Shown: in pieces, positions 25,690 to 35,842 of the stretch | Layout of the letters: every line of letters begins with the position of its first letter | How positions within the stretch are numbered: the stretch's first letter is position 1 | Source of the DNA: Bacteroidales bacterium | GTDB taxonomy: Bacteria > Bacteroidota > Bacteroidia > Bacteroidales > WCHB1-69 | Reading direction: 5' to 3' | DNA length: 46,535 nt | Assembly (NCBI GenBank): GCA_017551725.1 | Contig: JAFZKY010000018.1 | Coordinates: 1-46,535, forward strand | Position numbers and translations under genes: made by a program | Notes under the pieces: model-generated | Seen by the model: the letters and a program-made list of their open reading frames with translations, nothing else | Databases searched by the model: none | What the model was told of the DNA's origin: nothing

Positions 25690-26801
25690 GCCGCATCGCC
25701 ATCATCGGTGCCGGAGCCTCCGGCCTATTCCTGACCCGGAAGCTGTCAGAACATGCCGACTGTCCGGTATATGTTTTCGAGCGGTGCCGCAGTGTGGGCA
25801 CCAAGCTGCGCGCGTCCGGCGGGGGCAAAGCCAACATCTTCAACGAGCATATCGACCCGGAGGGGTACAACCATCCCGAATTTGCGCGGCAACTGCTGCG
25901 GCAAGCCTCGCCCGAACAGCTCCGCCAGGAGTTTGAACAGATGGGCCTGACCATGATTGCCGACGAGGAGGGACGCGTCTATCCAAGCAGCCAATTTTCG
26001 CAAACCGTCGTGGATCTTCTGTGGGAACCCGAACGGAAAAACTGCCACGCCATCCTTGAACATGAGGTGAAACGTCTGGAAAACAGGGACGGCAAATGGC
26101 ACATTGACGACTTTCCGGAGACCTTCGACCACGTGGTCCTCGCTTCCGGGACACCGGCCAACATGATAGCCAAAAACCGCAAGAACTACAACGGATTCCT
26201 CGACAATCTCGGCTTCGCAACACATCCCTACGAACCCTCCTTAGTCGGATTTACGCTCGCCGACTATCCGAAATCCCTGGCCGGCTGCCGCACGCAGGTC
26301 ATTGCCGACCTGTGGCAGGGCGACCGGCTCATCCACCGCGAGGCCGGCGAGGTTACCTTCAAGGAGGATGGCATCTCCGGCATCGTGATTCTGAACCTGT
26401 CGGCATACTATAACCGCCTTTCCTCCAAGGAGAACTGTTTCCTGCAACTCAACCTCATCTACCACGACCCACAATTCAATACAGAAGCGCATCTGCAGCG
26501 TTTCCACACGCTGAAAGGAGTGCTGCACCCCAAACTCAACGCCCTTTACGAGCAGAAGCCCTTCGATGTCACGCGCTTACGGTTCGCCATCACCGGCACC
26601 TACGCCCTTGATTTCGCCCAGGTGTGCCACGGCGGCATCGACCTGCAGGAGGTGAACGCCGATTTTTCCCTGAAACGATTTCCGGGTCTTTTTGCCACGG
26701 GCGAAATACTGGACATGGACGGCATCTGCGGCGGGTATAATCTGTTTTTCGCCTTCGCCTCCGCCCTCATCGTATATCAAACCATTATCCCTAAACCTTA
26801 A
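25686..26801 (+). CDS. FAD-dependent oxidoreductase (HI0933/YhiN-like)
   Basis: A 371-residue flavoprotein. The N-terminal dinucleotide-binding motif is IAIIGAGASGLFLTRKL, followed by the family block LRASGGGKANIFNEH (GGGxxN). The C-terminal FAD block reads FPGLFATGEILDMDGICGGYNLFFAFASAL. The family is widespread; its substrate is unknown. It is slightly shorter than the typical 390-420. The ATG at 25686 overlaps the phosphatase stop (ATGA). The longer frame from 25407 is a read-through of the phosphatase in another phase. Confidence 0.88.
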   Translation: MSRIAIIGAGASGLFLTRKLSEHADCPVYVFERCRSVGTKLRASGGGKANIFNEHIDPEGYNHPEFARQLLRQASPEQLRQEFEQMGLTMIADEEGRVYPSSQFSQTVVDLLWEPERKNCHAILEHEVKRLENRDGKWHIDDFPETFDHVVLASGTPANMIAKNRKNYNGFLDNLGFATHPYEPSLVGFTLADYPKSLAGCRTQVIADLWQGDRLIHREAGEVTFKEDGISGIVILNLSAYYNRLSSKENCFLQLNLIYHDPQFNTEAHLQRFHTLKGVLHPKLNALYEQKPFDVTRLRFAITGTYALDFAQVCHGGIDLQEVNADFSLKRFPGLFATGEILDMDGICGGYNLFFAFASALIVYQTIIPKP

Positions 26802-26804
26802 CGC

Positions 26805-29800
26805 ATGTTCACCACCTATTCGGCATCCGCCGGTGCCGGCAAGACCACCAGCTTGGTGGCCGACTTTCTCACCCTCTGTTTCCGCAGCGACAGCAAACAC
26901 ATCGGTCAGGCGGATAGGGAGTTGCATCTGGACCTGTTTCAGAAGATTCTGGGCATCACGTTCACCAACAATGCCGCCGGGGAGATGAAAGACCGCATCG
27001 TCCGCACACTGACCGCCTTCGCCTTTGAATCGGTGGATAAACTCTCCGGGAGCGAAAAAGCCATTTATAATCTGGTGGTTAAGAAGCTCTTCGGCAACAA
27101 CCCACCCGACACAGCGACGTTGGAACCGTTCATGCAACGGGAATCCAAGGAACTGCTCCGGCGCATCTTGTACGACTACGCACGCTTCACCATCTCCACC
27201 ATCGACAGCTTTTTCCAACGAGTCATCCGTTCCTCCGCCATCAGCCTCAAACTCAGCCTCACCTACTCTGTCCTGATTGAGATGGACGAGTTCTACATTG
27301 AAGCCATCGACCAACTGCTGAACGAACTCTCCGCCGACTCCAATCTGGCCAAGCGCATCGTCACCCTGTTGGACAACAGCATGGAGGAGACCGGAAACCT
27401 GAACATTGACAAGGAGTTGCGCGCTGCCTTGGACATTCTGTACGCCAATGCGGAAAAAAACTACCAATATATCCAGATTCTCCGCAACACGGACGCCGAC
27501 ACCATTCGCGAAAACAACAAGAGGATACGGGAATGGCTCCGGAGAACGCCCGACGAGCTGCGCGAGCGCATCCGCCCAACGGCCCAGGAAGGCAGCAGCT
27601 GGATGGCACGCCTTTCGGGACTGAGCCTGAACAGTCCCACTTTCGGGCATTGGTTTGAGGATGTTTTAAACGACCCTGTCACCTATTATCAGGAAAGCCT
27701 TGAAAAATTCCAGAATAAAAAGACAGGCGGCTATCTCAAAAAAACAAAGCTCACCAGCGAAGAAACCGCCCTTCTGGACGAGGTGATCCCGCACATAGAA
27801 GATTGTTTCAACAAAATACACGACATTTTAAAAGAGCCTGTCTGTCAATATCGGGATTATAAAATCCAAATCAAAAATGCCGACAAGCTCACCCTCCTGA
27901 CGGATTTGCAGAAAAAGATGGAGGAAATCAAGCAGCAGAACAATTTCTTTATCCTCAATGAATCCAACACACTGATATACGAAACGATACAAAACCGGGG
28001 CTACGAGTATCTGTTCGACCGCATCCGTTTCGACAACTTCTTCATTGACGAGTTTCAGGACACCTCGCAGATGCAGTGGGACGATTTGAAACCCATCATC
28101 ATCAACAACGCCATCGCCAACGGACGCGACGTGTCGCTGTTCGGGGATGTGAAGCAGGCCATCTACAGGTTCCGCAACGGCGACGCCGACCTCTTCTACA
28201 AGCTCACCGACCTCAACCGCCTCCAAGCCGACCCCGATCTGCGTTTAGTCACGAAAGAGACCTACCGCACCGAACCGCTCCAGAAGAATTTCCGTTCCCT
28301 TGCCTCAGTGGTTACGTTCAACAATCTTTTCTTCAAATACTATTCCGATGCCAAAGGGTTGAACAAATACTACGCCACCGGATTGGAGCAGGATGTCGTC
28401 AAAGAAGATTCCGGCTTGGTGCAAGTGTATATCGGGACCTCCGATGACGAGAAAAAGAACCGTCGTTCCTGTTTCCAGCCCGGCGAGGAATTCGTGAAAG
28501 CCATTAAAGAGGACAAAGACATCACCCTGACCGATGCGCAGGTGCTCTTTGCCGTCAAGGACGCGCTGATGCGCGGGTACGACGAGGGTGACATTGCCGT
28601 GCTCTATTCCGGCAACGACAGCTGCACCCACATGAGCAACCTCATGCTGAAGCAGGGCTGGCACGTCATCACTGAAAAAGCCCTGACGCTCAACACGTCG
28701 GCTGAGGTGAACCTCATCATACAAACCCTCCGCCACCTGATTCGTCCGAAAGACCGGCTGGCACAGGCCACCATCCTCCACTTCCTCGCCCAAATCAACC
28801 ATCGGGAAAACAGCATGGAGGAGCTTCTGTTCGCCTTGCACGCCGGCACCAGTTTCCAGGAGCTGATGGAACAGAAATTCAGTCTGAACATTCCGCGTGA
28901 AAAGTGGCAATCACTGCCATTCTGGATTCTTGTCCGGGAAATCATCCGTTTCTACGGGTTGGAGAAAAAACAGAGCCCTTTCGTTGTCAGTTTTGAGAAC
29001 ACTATACTCAATTATCTGCAAACCCACACCGGCGAGATCACCGCTTTCTTGAGTTGGTGGCAGATGATCAACGACACCAAGAGCAAACCCGCCTTGAAGC
29101 TCACCGGCAAGCATAACGCCATCACCGTCACCACCATCCACAAATCCAAAGGTCTGGAATATCCGGTCGTCATTCTGCCCTTCACCTCCTCACCCAACCG
29201 ACTGCAGCCTATCTGGACCAAAACCTCGGAAACAGATGTCGCGTATATCGAATTGAGTGAAAAAGCCTGCATGGGTTCTTCTTACGAGCAGCGGTATTTG
29301 GACGAAAGTGTGAGTCGGGGCATGGACACGCTGAACCTGCTGTATGTGGCCCACACCCGCGCCAGCGAGATGCTGTATATTGTCACCAAGCGCAGCAAGA
29401 CGGGCGGAGGCGGTTACGGCGAATATCTTTTATCCTTCTGCAACAATGAAGAAAATCCGGCTGGCGGTCTGCTGTTCGCGCAGGACACAGAAGATAACCA
29501 GTTTTACTACTTCGGCGACCGTGTATGGAAGAAGAAAAACAAGAAAGAAACGGATAAAAAGGGCCAAGAGAATATTGTCCCTGAGGTTGTCCTCTCTGAT
29601 TTTTCCATTGACACGCTCCGTTTCGAGAGTTCGGAGACGCTTGCAGAAGACGACCCGAAGGTAGAAGGTACTTTCGTACACGATTTCCTTTCCCGTCTGG
29701 AAACGTTCCCCATCACAATGGCGGAGGTTGACAGTCTCATCGCGGAAGTGGAATCCGGGCGGAAAGAGCGTCTGCGCACCGCATTGCAGCACATTCTGGA

Positions 29801-30044
29801 AGACGACACCCTGCGCCCCTGTTTCGCCCCCGGCGCGGACGTGCGCAACGAAATCACCATCCTGGACACGCACGGCAATCAGCACCGTCCCGACCGCGTG
29901 GTGTTCCTGCCCGACAGAGTAATGGTCATCGACTACAAGACGGGCCAGCCGCACGAGCAGTACCAGCAGCAAATAGACGGATACTGCGCCTTGCTGCGCG
30001 AGATGGGGTATCCGAAAGTGGAAGGGAAATTGCTGTATATATAA
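26805..30044 (+). CDS. addA: UvrD-family helicase-nuclease (AddA-like)
   Basis: A 1079-residue superfamily 1A helicase with a C-terminal RecB-type nuclease, as in AddAB/RecBCD double-strand-break repair. Motifs in order: Walker A SASAGAGKTTSL (about 6-17), Ia ITFTNNAAGEMKDRI, motif II FFIDEFQDTSQ (about 413-423), motif III LFGDVKQAIYRFRNG, motif V TTIHKSKGLEYPVV, and motif VI LYVAHTRASEML. The nuclease domain shows VEGTFVHDFLSRLE, then RPDRVVFLPDRVMVIDYKTG (PD-(D/E)XK core) and a QIDGY helix. An AddB partner is not next to it; the upstream neighbour is the FAD gene, three bases away. The symbol is a best guess by architecture. Confidence 0.88.
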   Translation: MFTTYSASAGAGKTTSLVADFLTLCFRSDSKHIGQADRELHLDLFQKILGITFTNNAAGEMKDRIVRTLTAFAFESVDKLSGSEKAIYNLVVKKLFGNNPPDTATLEPFMQRESKELLRRILYDYARFTISTIDSFFQRVIRSSAISLKLSLTYSVLIEMDEFYIEAIDQLLNELSADSNLAKRIVTLLDNSMEETGNLNIDKELRAALDILYANAEKNYQYIQILRNTDADTIRENNKRIREWLRRTPDELRERIRPTAQEGSSWMARLSGLSLNSPTFGHWFEDVLNDPVTYYQESLEKFQNKKTGGYLKKTKLTSEETALLDEVIPHIEDCFNKIHDILKEPVCQYRDYKIQIKNADKLTLLTDLQKKMEEIKQQNNFFILNESNTLIYETIQNRGYEYLFDRIRFDNFFIDEFQDTSQMQWDDLKPIIINNAIANGRDVSLFGDVKQAIYRFRNGDADLFYKLTDLNRLQADPDLRLVTKETYRTEPLQKNFRSLASVVTFNNLFFKYYSDAKGLNKYYATGLEQDVVKEDSGLVQVYIGTSDDEKKNRRSCFQPGEEFVKAIKEDKDITLTDAQVLFAVKDALMRGYDEGDIAVLYSGNDSCTHMSNLMLKQGWHVITEKALTLNTSAEVNLIIQTLRHLIRPKDRLAQATILHFLAQINHRENSMEELLFALHAGTSFQELMEQKFSLNIPREKWQSLPFWILVREIIRFYGLEKKQSPFVVSFENTILNYLQTHTGEITAFLSWWQMINDTKSKPALKLTGKHNAITVTTIHKSKGLEYPVVILPFTSSPNRLQPIWTKTSETDVAYIELSEKACMGSSYEQRYLDESVSRGMDTLNLLYVAHTRASEMLYIVTKRSKTGGGGYGEYLLSFCNNEENPAGGLLFAQDTEDNQFYYFGDRVWKKKNKKETDKKGQENIVPEVVLSDFSIDTLRFESSETLAEDDPKVEGTFVHDFLSRLETFPITMAEVDSLIAEVESGRKERLRTALQHILEDDTLRPCFAPGADVRNEITILDTHGNQHRPDRVVFLPDRVMVIDYKTGQPHEQYQQQIDGYCALLREMGYPKVEGKLLYI

Positions 30045-30058
30045 TAGTTGTATCCGGA

Positions 30059-31138
30059 TTATTCGACCGCCTCTTTCAGACGTTCGGCGTTTTCGGCCAC
30101 CTGCAACGCCTGCAGCACCTCCTCAATATCGCCGTTCATGAAATTGGCGAGATTGTACATGGTGTAGTTGATGCGGTGGTCGGTGACGCGGTTCTGCGGA
30201 TAGTTGTAGGTGCGGATCTTGGCGGAACGGTCGCCGGTGGAGACCATCGTCTTACGTTTGGAGGCGATTTCGTCCAGATATTTCTTGTATTCCATTTCAA
30301 AAAGACGGGTACGCAGCACGCGCATGGCCTTTTCGAGATTCTTGATTTGGGATTTCTCATCCTGGATGGAAACCACGATGCCCGTGGGGATGTGGGTGAG
30401 GCGCACGGCGGAGTAGGTCGTGTTGACGCACTGGCCGCCGGGGCCGGAGGCGCAGAACGTCTCCTTCTTGATGTCGCTTTGTTTCAGGTCCACATCGAAC
30501 TCGTCGGCCTCGGGCAGCACCACCACCGAGGCGGCGGATGTGTGCACGCGGCCCTGCGATTCCGTCTGCGGCACGCGCTGCACGCGGTGCACGCCGGACT
30601 CGTACTTCATGATGCCATAGACACCCTCGCCGTTCACGGCAAAGTCGATCTCCTTGTAGCCGCCCACCGTGCCTTCCGTCATGGAAAGGACCTCTATTTT
30701 CCAGCCTTTCTTGTCGCAATAATGCTGATACATACGGAAAAGGTCGCCGGCGAAGATGCTGGCCTCGTCGCCGCCGGTGCCGGCGCGGATCTCCATCTGG
30801 GCGTTCTTGCTGTCCTGCGGGTCGGAGGGCAGCAGCAGGAAGCGGATGTCTTCCTCCAGCTGGTCCTTCTCAGCCTGGAACGTGTCCAGCTCCAGCTTGG
30901 CCATCTCGCGGAACTCCTCGTCCTTCTCGTTGGCCAGAATATCCTTGGCGTTGGCGATGTTGCCAATCACATCTTTGTATTTCTTATAGGCATCCACCAC
31001 CGCTTGCAAGTCCTTGTAGTCCTTGCTCATCTTGATAAACTTCTTCATATCCGTCATGGCGTCGGGCTTGGTGATATCCTCGCCGATCTGCAGCCAACGT
31101 TGGTAGATAAGTTCCAATTTTCCCAGTAAATCGTTCAT
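30059..31138 (-). CDS. prfA: Peptide chain release factor 1
   Basis: A 359-residue factor that reads UAA and UAG and releases the finished peptide. The peptidyl-hydrolysis motif [20 protein letters not shown] carries the GGQ. The stop-codon recognition region reads [14 protein letters not shown], with PQT in the place of the RF1 PxT motif (RF2 has SPF). The N-terminal helical domain and C-terminal tail are complete. The start codon at 31138 lies 26 nt after a TATCTTTG promoter. It converges with addA, with 14 bases between stops. Confidence 0.96.
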   Translation of the reverse strand: MNDLLGKLELIYQRWLQIGEDITKPDAMTDMKKFIKMSKDYKDLQAVVDAYKKYKDVIGNIANAKDILANEKDEEFREMAKLELDTFQAEKDQLEEDIRFLLLPSDPQDSKNAQMEIRAGTGGDEASIFAGDLFRMYQHYCDKKGWKIEVLSMTEGTVGGYKEIDFAVNGEGVYGIMKYESGVHRVQRVPQTESQGRVHTSAASVVVLPEADEFDVDLKQSDIKKETFCASGPGGQCVNTTYSAVRLTHIPTGIVVSIQDEKSQIKNLEKAMRVLRTRLFEMEYKKYLDEIASKRKTMVSTGDRSAKIRTYNYPQNRVTDHRINYTMYNLANFMNGDIEEVLQALQVAENAERLKEAVE

Positions 31139-31163
31139 AAAAAATCCTTTCTAAATTCGGCGG

Positions 31164-31171
31164 CAAAGATA
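31164..31171 (-). promoter_or_regulatory. prfA promoter, -7 box TATCTTTG
   Basis: A minus-strand TAnnTTTG match. The purE box at 31196-31203 faces the other way only 24 bp off, a compact divergent promoter pair. Confidence 0.65.
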
Positions 31172-31195
31172 CAATTATATTTCCGTTTTTAATAC

Positions 31196-31203
31196 TATCT
31201 TTG
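31196..31203 (+). promoter_or_regulatory. purE promoter, -7 box TATCTTTG
   Basis: A plus-strand TAnnTTTG match followed by CAGCC. It leaves a leader of about 70 nt before the purE ATG at 31282, long for this genome. No purine-riboswitch sequence was recognised in it. Confidence 0.6.
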
Positions 31204-31281
31204 CAGCCACAAAAACAGACGGTGGTTTTTGCAAAAGTCATGCCAACCGTCGAACATGGTTCACCACGAAAAATAGCAACA

Positions 31282-31791
31282 ATGAACGCACGAGTAAGCA
31301 TCATCATGGGCAGCACGTCGGATCTTCCGGTCATGGAGGCTGCCTTCAAATTTCTGGAAAGCAACGAGATTCCTTTCGAGGTGCTGGCCCTCTCGGCGCA
31401 CCGCACGCCCGATGAGGTGGCCGAATATGCCAAGAAGGCGCACACGCGGGGCGTGGAGGTCATCATTGCGGGTGCCGGCATGGCCGCGCACCTGCCGGGT
31501 GTGATCGCCGCCATGACTCCCCTGCCGGTCATCGGCGTGCCCATCAAGTCGTCGCTGGAGGGGGTGGACGCCGCCCTCGCCATGCTGCAGATGCCGCCGG
31601 GCATACCTGTGGCCACCGTGGCTATCAACGGGGCGCAGAACGCCGCCATCCTCGCCATGCAAATTCTCGCCGCCGGCGACCCCGCCATGCGCGAGAAAGT
31701 GATCCGCCACAAGGAAAACCTCAAGCAGAAAATCGTCAAGGCCAACGCCGACCTCGCCGCCATCGACACCTATCGTTTCAAGACAAACTGA
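31282..31791 (+). CDS. purE: 5-(carboxyamino)imidazole ribonucleotide mutase
   Basis: A 169-residue class I PurE that converts N5-CAIR to CAIR in purine synthesis. Substrate-binding motifs: SIIMGSTSDLPVMEAA at the start, LSAHRTPDEVAEYA, and IAGAGMAAHLPGVIA. The conserved LEGVDAALAMLQMPPGIPVATV block follows. The ATG at 31282 gives the usual start. A frame extending to 31201 overlaps the promoter and is rejected. A T-run directly follows the stop codon. Confidence 0.95.
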   Translation: MNARVSIIMGSTSDLPVMEAAFKFLESNEIPFEVLALSAHRTPDEVAEYAKKAHTRGVEVIIAGAGMAAHLPGVIAAMTPLPVIGVPIKSSLEGVDAALAMLQMPPGIPVATVAINGAQNAAILAMQILAAGDPAMREKVIRHKENLKQKIVKANADLAAIDTYRFKTN

Positions 31792-31851
31792 GCCTTTTTT
31801 TTCTGTGGAAATAAAAAAATTGCAACTACTTGATTTAATTCAAAAAAAGTG

Positions 31852-31859
31852 TATTTTTG
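31852..31859 (+). promoter_or_regulatory. rpmE2 promoter, -7 box TATTTTTG
   Basis: A TAnnTTTG match in an AT-rich spacer, 38 nt before the rpmE2 ATG. Confidence 0.6.
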
Positions 31860-31896
31860 CACTCCAATTTTTTAGGCAACAAAAATAAAAGATAAA

Positions 31897-32166
31897 ATGA
31901 AAAAAGGTATCCATCCAAAAGAGTATAGAACGGTCGTATTTAAGGACATGTCAAACGATTACGCTTTCTTGACCAAGTCTACCGTTGCTACAAAAGACAC
32001 GATTCAGTGGGAAGACGGAAATGAATATCCGCTGGTAAAATTAGAAATTTCTAACACATCTCACCCCTTCTTCACGGGTAAGATGAAGCTGGTTGACACC
32101 GCAGGCCGTGTGGATAAATTCCGCAACAAGTATGCCCGTCACCTTGACACAAACAAGAACAAATAA
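31897..32166 (+). CDS. rpmE2: 50S ribosomal protein L31 type B
   Basis: An 89-residue ribosomal protein of the large subunit. [20 protein letters not shown] and the later [20 protein letters not shown] block are diagnostic of the type B form. There are no cysteines, so it is the zinc-free variant. It has its own promoter and a strong terminator after the stop, so it is probably monocistronic. Confidence 0.96.
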   Translation: MKKGIHPKEYRTVVFKDMSNDYAFLTKSTVATKDTIQWEDGNEYPLVKLEISNTSHPFFTGKMKLVDTAGRVDKFRNKYARHLDTNKNK

Positions 32167-32175
32167 TATCCATAA

Positions 32176-32191
32176 TATTTTTGTACTTTTG
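32176..32191 (+). promoter_or_regulatory. Two abutting -7 boxes upstream of lon
   Basis: TATTTTTG (32176-32183) is directly followed by TACTTTTG (32184-32191); both match TAnnTTTG. Transcription would start within the first arm of the rpmE2 terminator hairpin, so the lon message would carry only part of that stem. Confidence 0.5.
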
Positions 32192-32192
32192 C

Positions 32193-32231
32193 TGACCTTT
32201 TTTGCTTGTCAAAAGAGGTCAGTTTTTTTAT
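32193..32231 (+). terminator. rpmE2 terminator
   Basis: TGACC...GGTCA arms, extended by T-rich/A-rich pairing (TTTTG/CAAAA), with a short loop and a following TTTTTTT run at 32223-32229. A good intrinsic terminator on the plus strand. Confidence 0.7.
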
Positions 32232-32246
32232 TCTAACACAATATAG

Positions 32247-34664
32247 ATGAAAGACATATCCCTGATTGAAGAATTTATGGGCAACGAGGCGAACTTCATC
32301 CCGCTCTTCTCCCTCGACGACGAAATCAAGCTCCGTCAGGAGGACATCCCCGATGAGATAGCCCTGCTGCCTCTCCGCAATACCCTCCTCTTCCCCGGCA
32401 TGGTCATCCCCATCAACGTGGGGCGCACCAAGTCCATCCGGCTGGCACAGGACTACTCCCGCACCGCCGAGCCCATCGGCGTGGTGGCCCAGCGCACCAA
32501 CGAGGTGGAGGAGCCCACCCTCGACGACCTTTACCGTGTGGGCACGATGGCACACATTCTCAAATACATCACCATGCCCGACGGCGGCGTCACCATCATC
32601 GTGCAGGGCGTGCGCCGCTTCATCATCCAAGACCTCACCCAGACCGAGCCCTACTTCAAATGCTCCGCCATCCCCTTCAACTCCAACGACTTCGACAAGC
32701 GGATCACCGAGCAGCGCAACTTCAAGGCCCTGATCTCTACCATCAAGGACACGGCCACCCGCATGATGAAGCTGTCGCCCAACCTCCCTCGCGAGGCCTC
32801 CTTCGCCCTCAAGAACATCGAAAGCCACGTCTTCCTGCTCAACTTCCTGGCCTCCAACCTTTCTGTTTCCGTGGATGAAAAACAGCAGATTCTGGAAAAC
32901 GACGACATCGTGGACAGCGCCAAGCAGATTCTCAAGCTGCTGCACCGCGACCTCCAGCTCATCGAGCTGAAGAACCACATCCAGGACAAATCCCGGCAGG
33001 AACTTGACAAACAGCAGCGCGAATATTTCCTCAACCAGCAGATGAAGACCATCCAGGAGGAGCTGGGCGGGTCGCCGTCAGAGAAAGACTATGCCGCCCT
33101 GAAGGAACGCGCCGCCAAGAAGAAATGGAACAAGGAGACCGCCGACCTTTTCAACCGCGAACTGGAGAAACTGCAGCGCACCAACTCCATGGCACCCGAT
33201 TACTCCGTGCAGCTCAACTACTTGGAGTTGCTGGTGGATCTGCCCTGGAACGAATACAGCAAGGATAACTTCGACCTGGCCAAGGCCCGCAAAATCCTCG
33301 ACAGGGATCACTACGGGTTGGACAAGGTGAAGGAACGCATCATCGAATATCTGGCTGTGCTGAAGTTGAAGGGCGACATGAAATCGCCGATCCTCTGTCT
33401 GGCCGGGCCTCCGGGCGTGGGCAAGACCTCGTTGGGCAAGTCCATCGCCGCCGCCCTCGGGCGCAAGTACGTGCGCGTGTCGCTGGGCGGTCTGCACGAC
33501 GAATCGGAGGTGCGCGGGCACCGCAAGACCTACATCGGGGCCATGCCGGGCCGTATCATCCAGAACATGCGAAAGGCCGGCTTCGCCAACCCTGTGTTCG
33601 TGCTGGACGAAATCGACAAGATCACCGGCATGAACGTGCAGGGCGACCCTTCCGCCGCACTGCTGGAGGTGATGGATCCCGAGCAGAACAACGCCTTCTA
33701 CGACAACTACTTGGAAACCTCCTTCGACCTGTCGAGGGTGCTGTTCATCGCCACCGCCAACGACATCGGCAATGTGCATCCGGCCCTCCGCGACCGTATG
33801 GAGATCATCGAAATACCCGGATACTTGGCCGAGGAAAAGCTCCAGATCGCCAAGCATCATCTCATCCCCAAGCAACTCAAGGAGAACGGGTTGGACAAGA
33901 AGCAGCTCCAGATTCCCGACCAGACCGTGGAGCACATCATCAGCGAATACACGCGGGAGTCGGGCGTGCGCACGCTGGAGCGCACCATCGCGAAGATCAT
34001 CCGCAAGCGTGCCGCCCAGCTGGTACAGGACGGAGCCATTGACAAGAAAGTGAACCCCACTGACCTCAAGGAGATGCTCGGTTCGCCCATCTTCCAGCTG
34101 GAGAAAGCCTTCGACAACACCGTGCCCGGCGTGGCCACCGGCCTGGCCTGGACCGCTGTGGGTGGCGAGATCCTTTTCGTGGAGGCGCTGACCTCCCCGG
34201 GCAAGGGCGAGCTCACCATGACCGGCAACCTCGGCGACGTGATGAAAGAGTCGGCCACCATCGCATACGAGTTCCTCAAGGCCCATGCCCGCGAGTTCCG
34301 CATCGACCCAGCCGTTTTCGAACGGCTGAAGGTTCACGTGCACGTGCCCGAGGGTGCCACCCCGAAAGACGGGCCCTCCGCCGGCATCACCATCCTCACC
34401 GCCCTCATCTCCGCCTTCACCGGCAAGACGCTTCGCGACAAGATTGCCATGACCGGCGAGATCACCCTGCGGGGAAAATTATTGCCCGTGGGCGGCATCA
34501 AGGAGAAGATACTCGCCGCCAAGCGCAGCGGCATCTACGACATCGTCATGTCGGAGGAGAACCGCAAGGACATCGAAGACATCAAGGAAAACTTCATAGA
34601 AGGAATGCGTTTCCACTACTTCTCCTCCATGAAGGATGCCGTAGCATATAATTTTGGAAAATAA
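32247..34664 (+). CDS. lon: ATP-dependent protease Lon
   Basis: An 805-residue cytoplasmic AAA+ serine protease that degrades misfolded and regulatory proteins. Substrate-binding N-domain about 35-240 (opening [20 protein letters not shown]), then a helical linker. The AAA+ module has Walker [14 protein letters not shown] (about 386) and [12 protein letters not shown] as Walker B. The protease domain has the catalytic Ser in [10 protein letters not shown] (about 711) and the Lys in [11 protein letters not shown] (about 752). Length normal. It is followed by meaB six bases downstream. Confidence 0.97.
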   Translation: MKDISLIEEFMGNEANFIPLFSLDDEIKLRQEDIPDEIALLPLRNTLLFPGMVIPINVGRTKSIRLAQDYSRTAEPIGVVAQRTNEVEEPTLDDLYRVGTMAHILKYITMPDGGVTIIVQGVRRFIIQDLTQTEPYFKCSAIPFNSNDFDKRITEQRNFKALISTIKDTATRMMKLSPNLPREASFALKNIESHVFLLNFLASNLSVSVDEKQQILENDDIVDSAKQILKLLHRDLQLIELKNHIQDKSRQELDKQQREYFLNQQMKTIQEELGGSPSEKDYAALKERAAKKKWNKETADLFNRELEKLQRTNSMAPDYSVQLNYLELLVDLPWNEYSKDNFDLAKARKILDRDHYGLDKVKERIIEYLAVLKLKGDMKSPILCLAGPPGVGKTSLGKSIAAALGRKYVRVSLGGLHDESEVRGHRKTYIGAMPGRIIQNMRKAGFANPVFVLDEIDKITGMNVQGDPSAALLEVMDPEQNNAFYDNYLETSFDLSRVLFIATANDIGNVHPALRDRMEIIEIPGYLAEEKLQIAKHHLIPKQLKENGLDKKQLQIPDQTVEHIISEYTRESGVRTLERTIAKIIRKRAAQLVQDGAIDKKVNPTDLKEMLGSPIFQLEKAFDNTVPGVATGLAWTAVGGEILFVEALTSPGKGELTMTGNLGDVMKESATIAYEFLKAHAREFRIDPAVFERLKVHVHVPEGATPKDGPSAGITILTALISAFTGKTLRDKIAMTGEITLRGKLLPVGGIKEKILAAKRSGIYDIVMSEENRKDIEDIKENFIEGMRFHYFSSMKDAVAYNFGK

Positions 34665-34670
34665 ACGATT

Positions 34671-35729
34671 ATGGACGACCACTTCCAATCGGCATTGACG
34701 GAGCGGGCCGGCATTGAGCAGCCCGAGCAGGTGAACCCGCATCTGGTGCGGCGGAAACGGCGCGTGCTGTCGGTGGACGACTACGTGGAGGGCATCCTCC
34801 GCGGTGAGCGCGTCATCCTCAGCCAGGCCATCACCATGATCGAGAGCGCCAACCCCGACCATCTTGCCATGGCGCAGGCCATCATCGAACGGTGTCTCCC
34901 GCACTCCGGCAACTCGTTGCGCATCGGCATCACGGGCGTGCCGGGCGTGGGCAAGAGCACCTTCATCGAATCTTTCGGTAAGATGCTCACCGGCATGGGC
35001 CACAAGCTGGCCGTGCTGGCCATCGATCCCTCCAGCGAGCGCACCAAGGGCAGCATCCTGGGCGACAAGACCCGTATGGAGTCTCTCTCAGTGGACCCTG
35101 ACGCTTTCATCCGCCCATCGCCGTCGGGCAGCACCTTAGGCGGCGTAGCCCGCAAGACTCGCGAGACCATCATCTTATGCGAAGCCGCCGGCTTTGATGT
35201 CATCCTGGTGGAGACCGTGGGCGTGGGCCAGTCGGAAACTGTGGTCAAGTCCATGGTCGATTTCTTCCTGTTGCTCATGCTGGCGGGAGCCGGCGACGAG
35301 CTGCAGGGCATCAAGCGCGGCATCATGGAGATGGCCGACGGCCTCATCATCAACAAGGCCGACGGCGACAACAAGGCCAAGGCCGTGGGTGCGCAGGCGC
35401 AATACCGCGCAGCACTGAAACTGTTTCCCAAGAACGAAAGCCAATGGGATGTGCCCGTGGAGGTATGCTCCGCCCTCGAAGGCTTCGCCATCGACAAGGT
35501 GTGGAACATGATACAGCAATACGAGGCGCTGACCAAGCAGAACGGCTATTTCGAGAAAAACCGCACCGAGCAGAACGTCAACATCTTCTACAACTGGATC
35601 AACTTCACTTTGCAGAACGATTTCTACACCGACACCGACAAGGCCCGTGAAATCGAGCGCCTGCTGCCGCTCATCCGCGAAAAGCGCATCTCACCCTACA
35701 TGGCGGCCACAGAGGTGATCCGGGGATAA
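34671..35729 (+). CDS. meaB: Methylmalonyl-CoA mutase-associated GTPase MeaB
   Basis: A 352-residue G3E-family GTPase that loads and protects the B12 cofactor of methylmalonyl-CoA mutase. The P-loop reads [18 protein letters not shown] (about 84-101), followed by the ASP-like block [32 protein letters not shown] (switch/Walker B) and NKADGDN (base recognition). The C-terminal dimerisation helices are present. The mutase genes are not in this window. It lies six bases after lon, probably in the same transcript. Confidence 0.94.
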   Translation: MDDHFQSALTERAGIEQPEQVNPHLVRRKRRVLSVDDYVEGILRGERVILSQAITMIESANPDHLAMAQAIIERCLPHSGNSLRIGITGVPGVGKSTFIESFGKMLTGMGHKLAVLAIDPSSERTKGSILGDKTRMESLSVDPDAFIRPSPSGSTLGGVARKTRETIILCEAAGFDVILVETVGVGQSETVVKSMVDFFLLLMLAGAGDELQGIKRGIMEMADGLIINKADGDNKAKAVGAQAQYRAALKLFPKNESQWDVPVEVCSALEGFAIDKVWNMIQQYEALTKQNGYFEKNRTEQNVNIFYNWINFTLQNDFYTDTDKAREIERLLPLIREKRISPYMAATEVIRG

Positions 35730-35767
35730 ATACACACTTACTTCATACAAGCAAAATAAAAAAAAAA

Positions 35768-35797
35768 ACACTGCAGGATTTGCAGTGTTTTTTTTTC
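35768..35797. terminator. Bidirectional intrinsic terminator
   Basis: ACACTGCA (35768-35775), loop GGATT, TGCAGTGT (35781-35788), with an A-run before and a T-run after. It can end both the lon-meaB message (plus) and the small lipoprotein message (minus). Confidence 0.8.
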
Positions 35798-35842
35798 GCT
35801 AAACCAGATTTGGTGAAACGGGATGTCTTACGCTTAATTGGA

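Noticed and set aside
30176-31129. Plus-strand open frame of 317 codons opposite prfA
   Set aside because: prfA carries the GGQ and PxT motifs; the opposite frame has no recognisable domain.
31204-31281. Riboswitch in the purE leader
   Set aside because: The leader is only about 70 nt and lacks the conserved purine or PreQ1 aptamer sequences I know.
33078-34343. Minus-strand open frame of 421 codons opposite lon
   Set aside because: lon is unambiguous with all motifs; the opposite frame is a composition artefact of GC-rich third positions.
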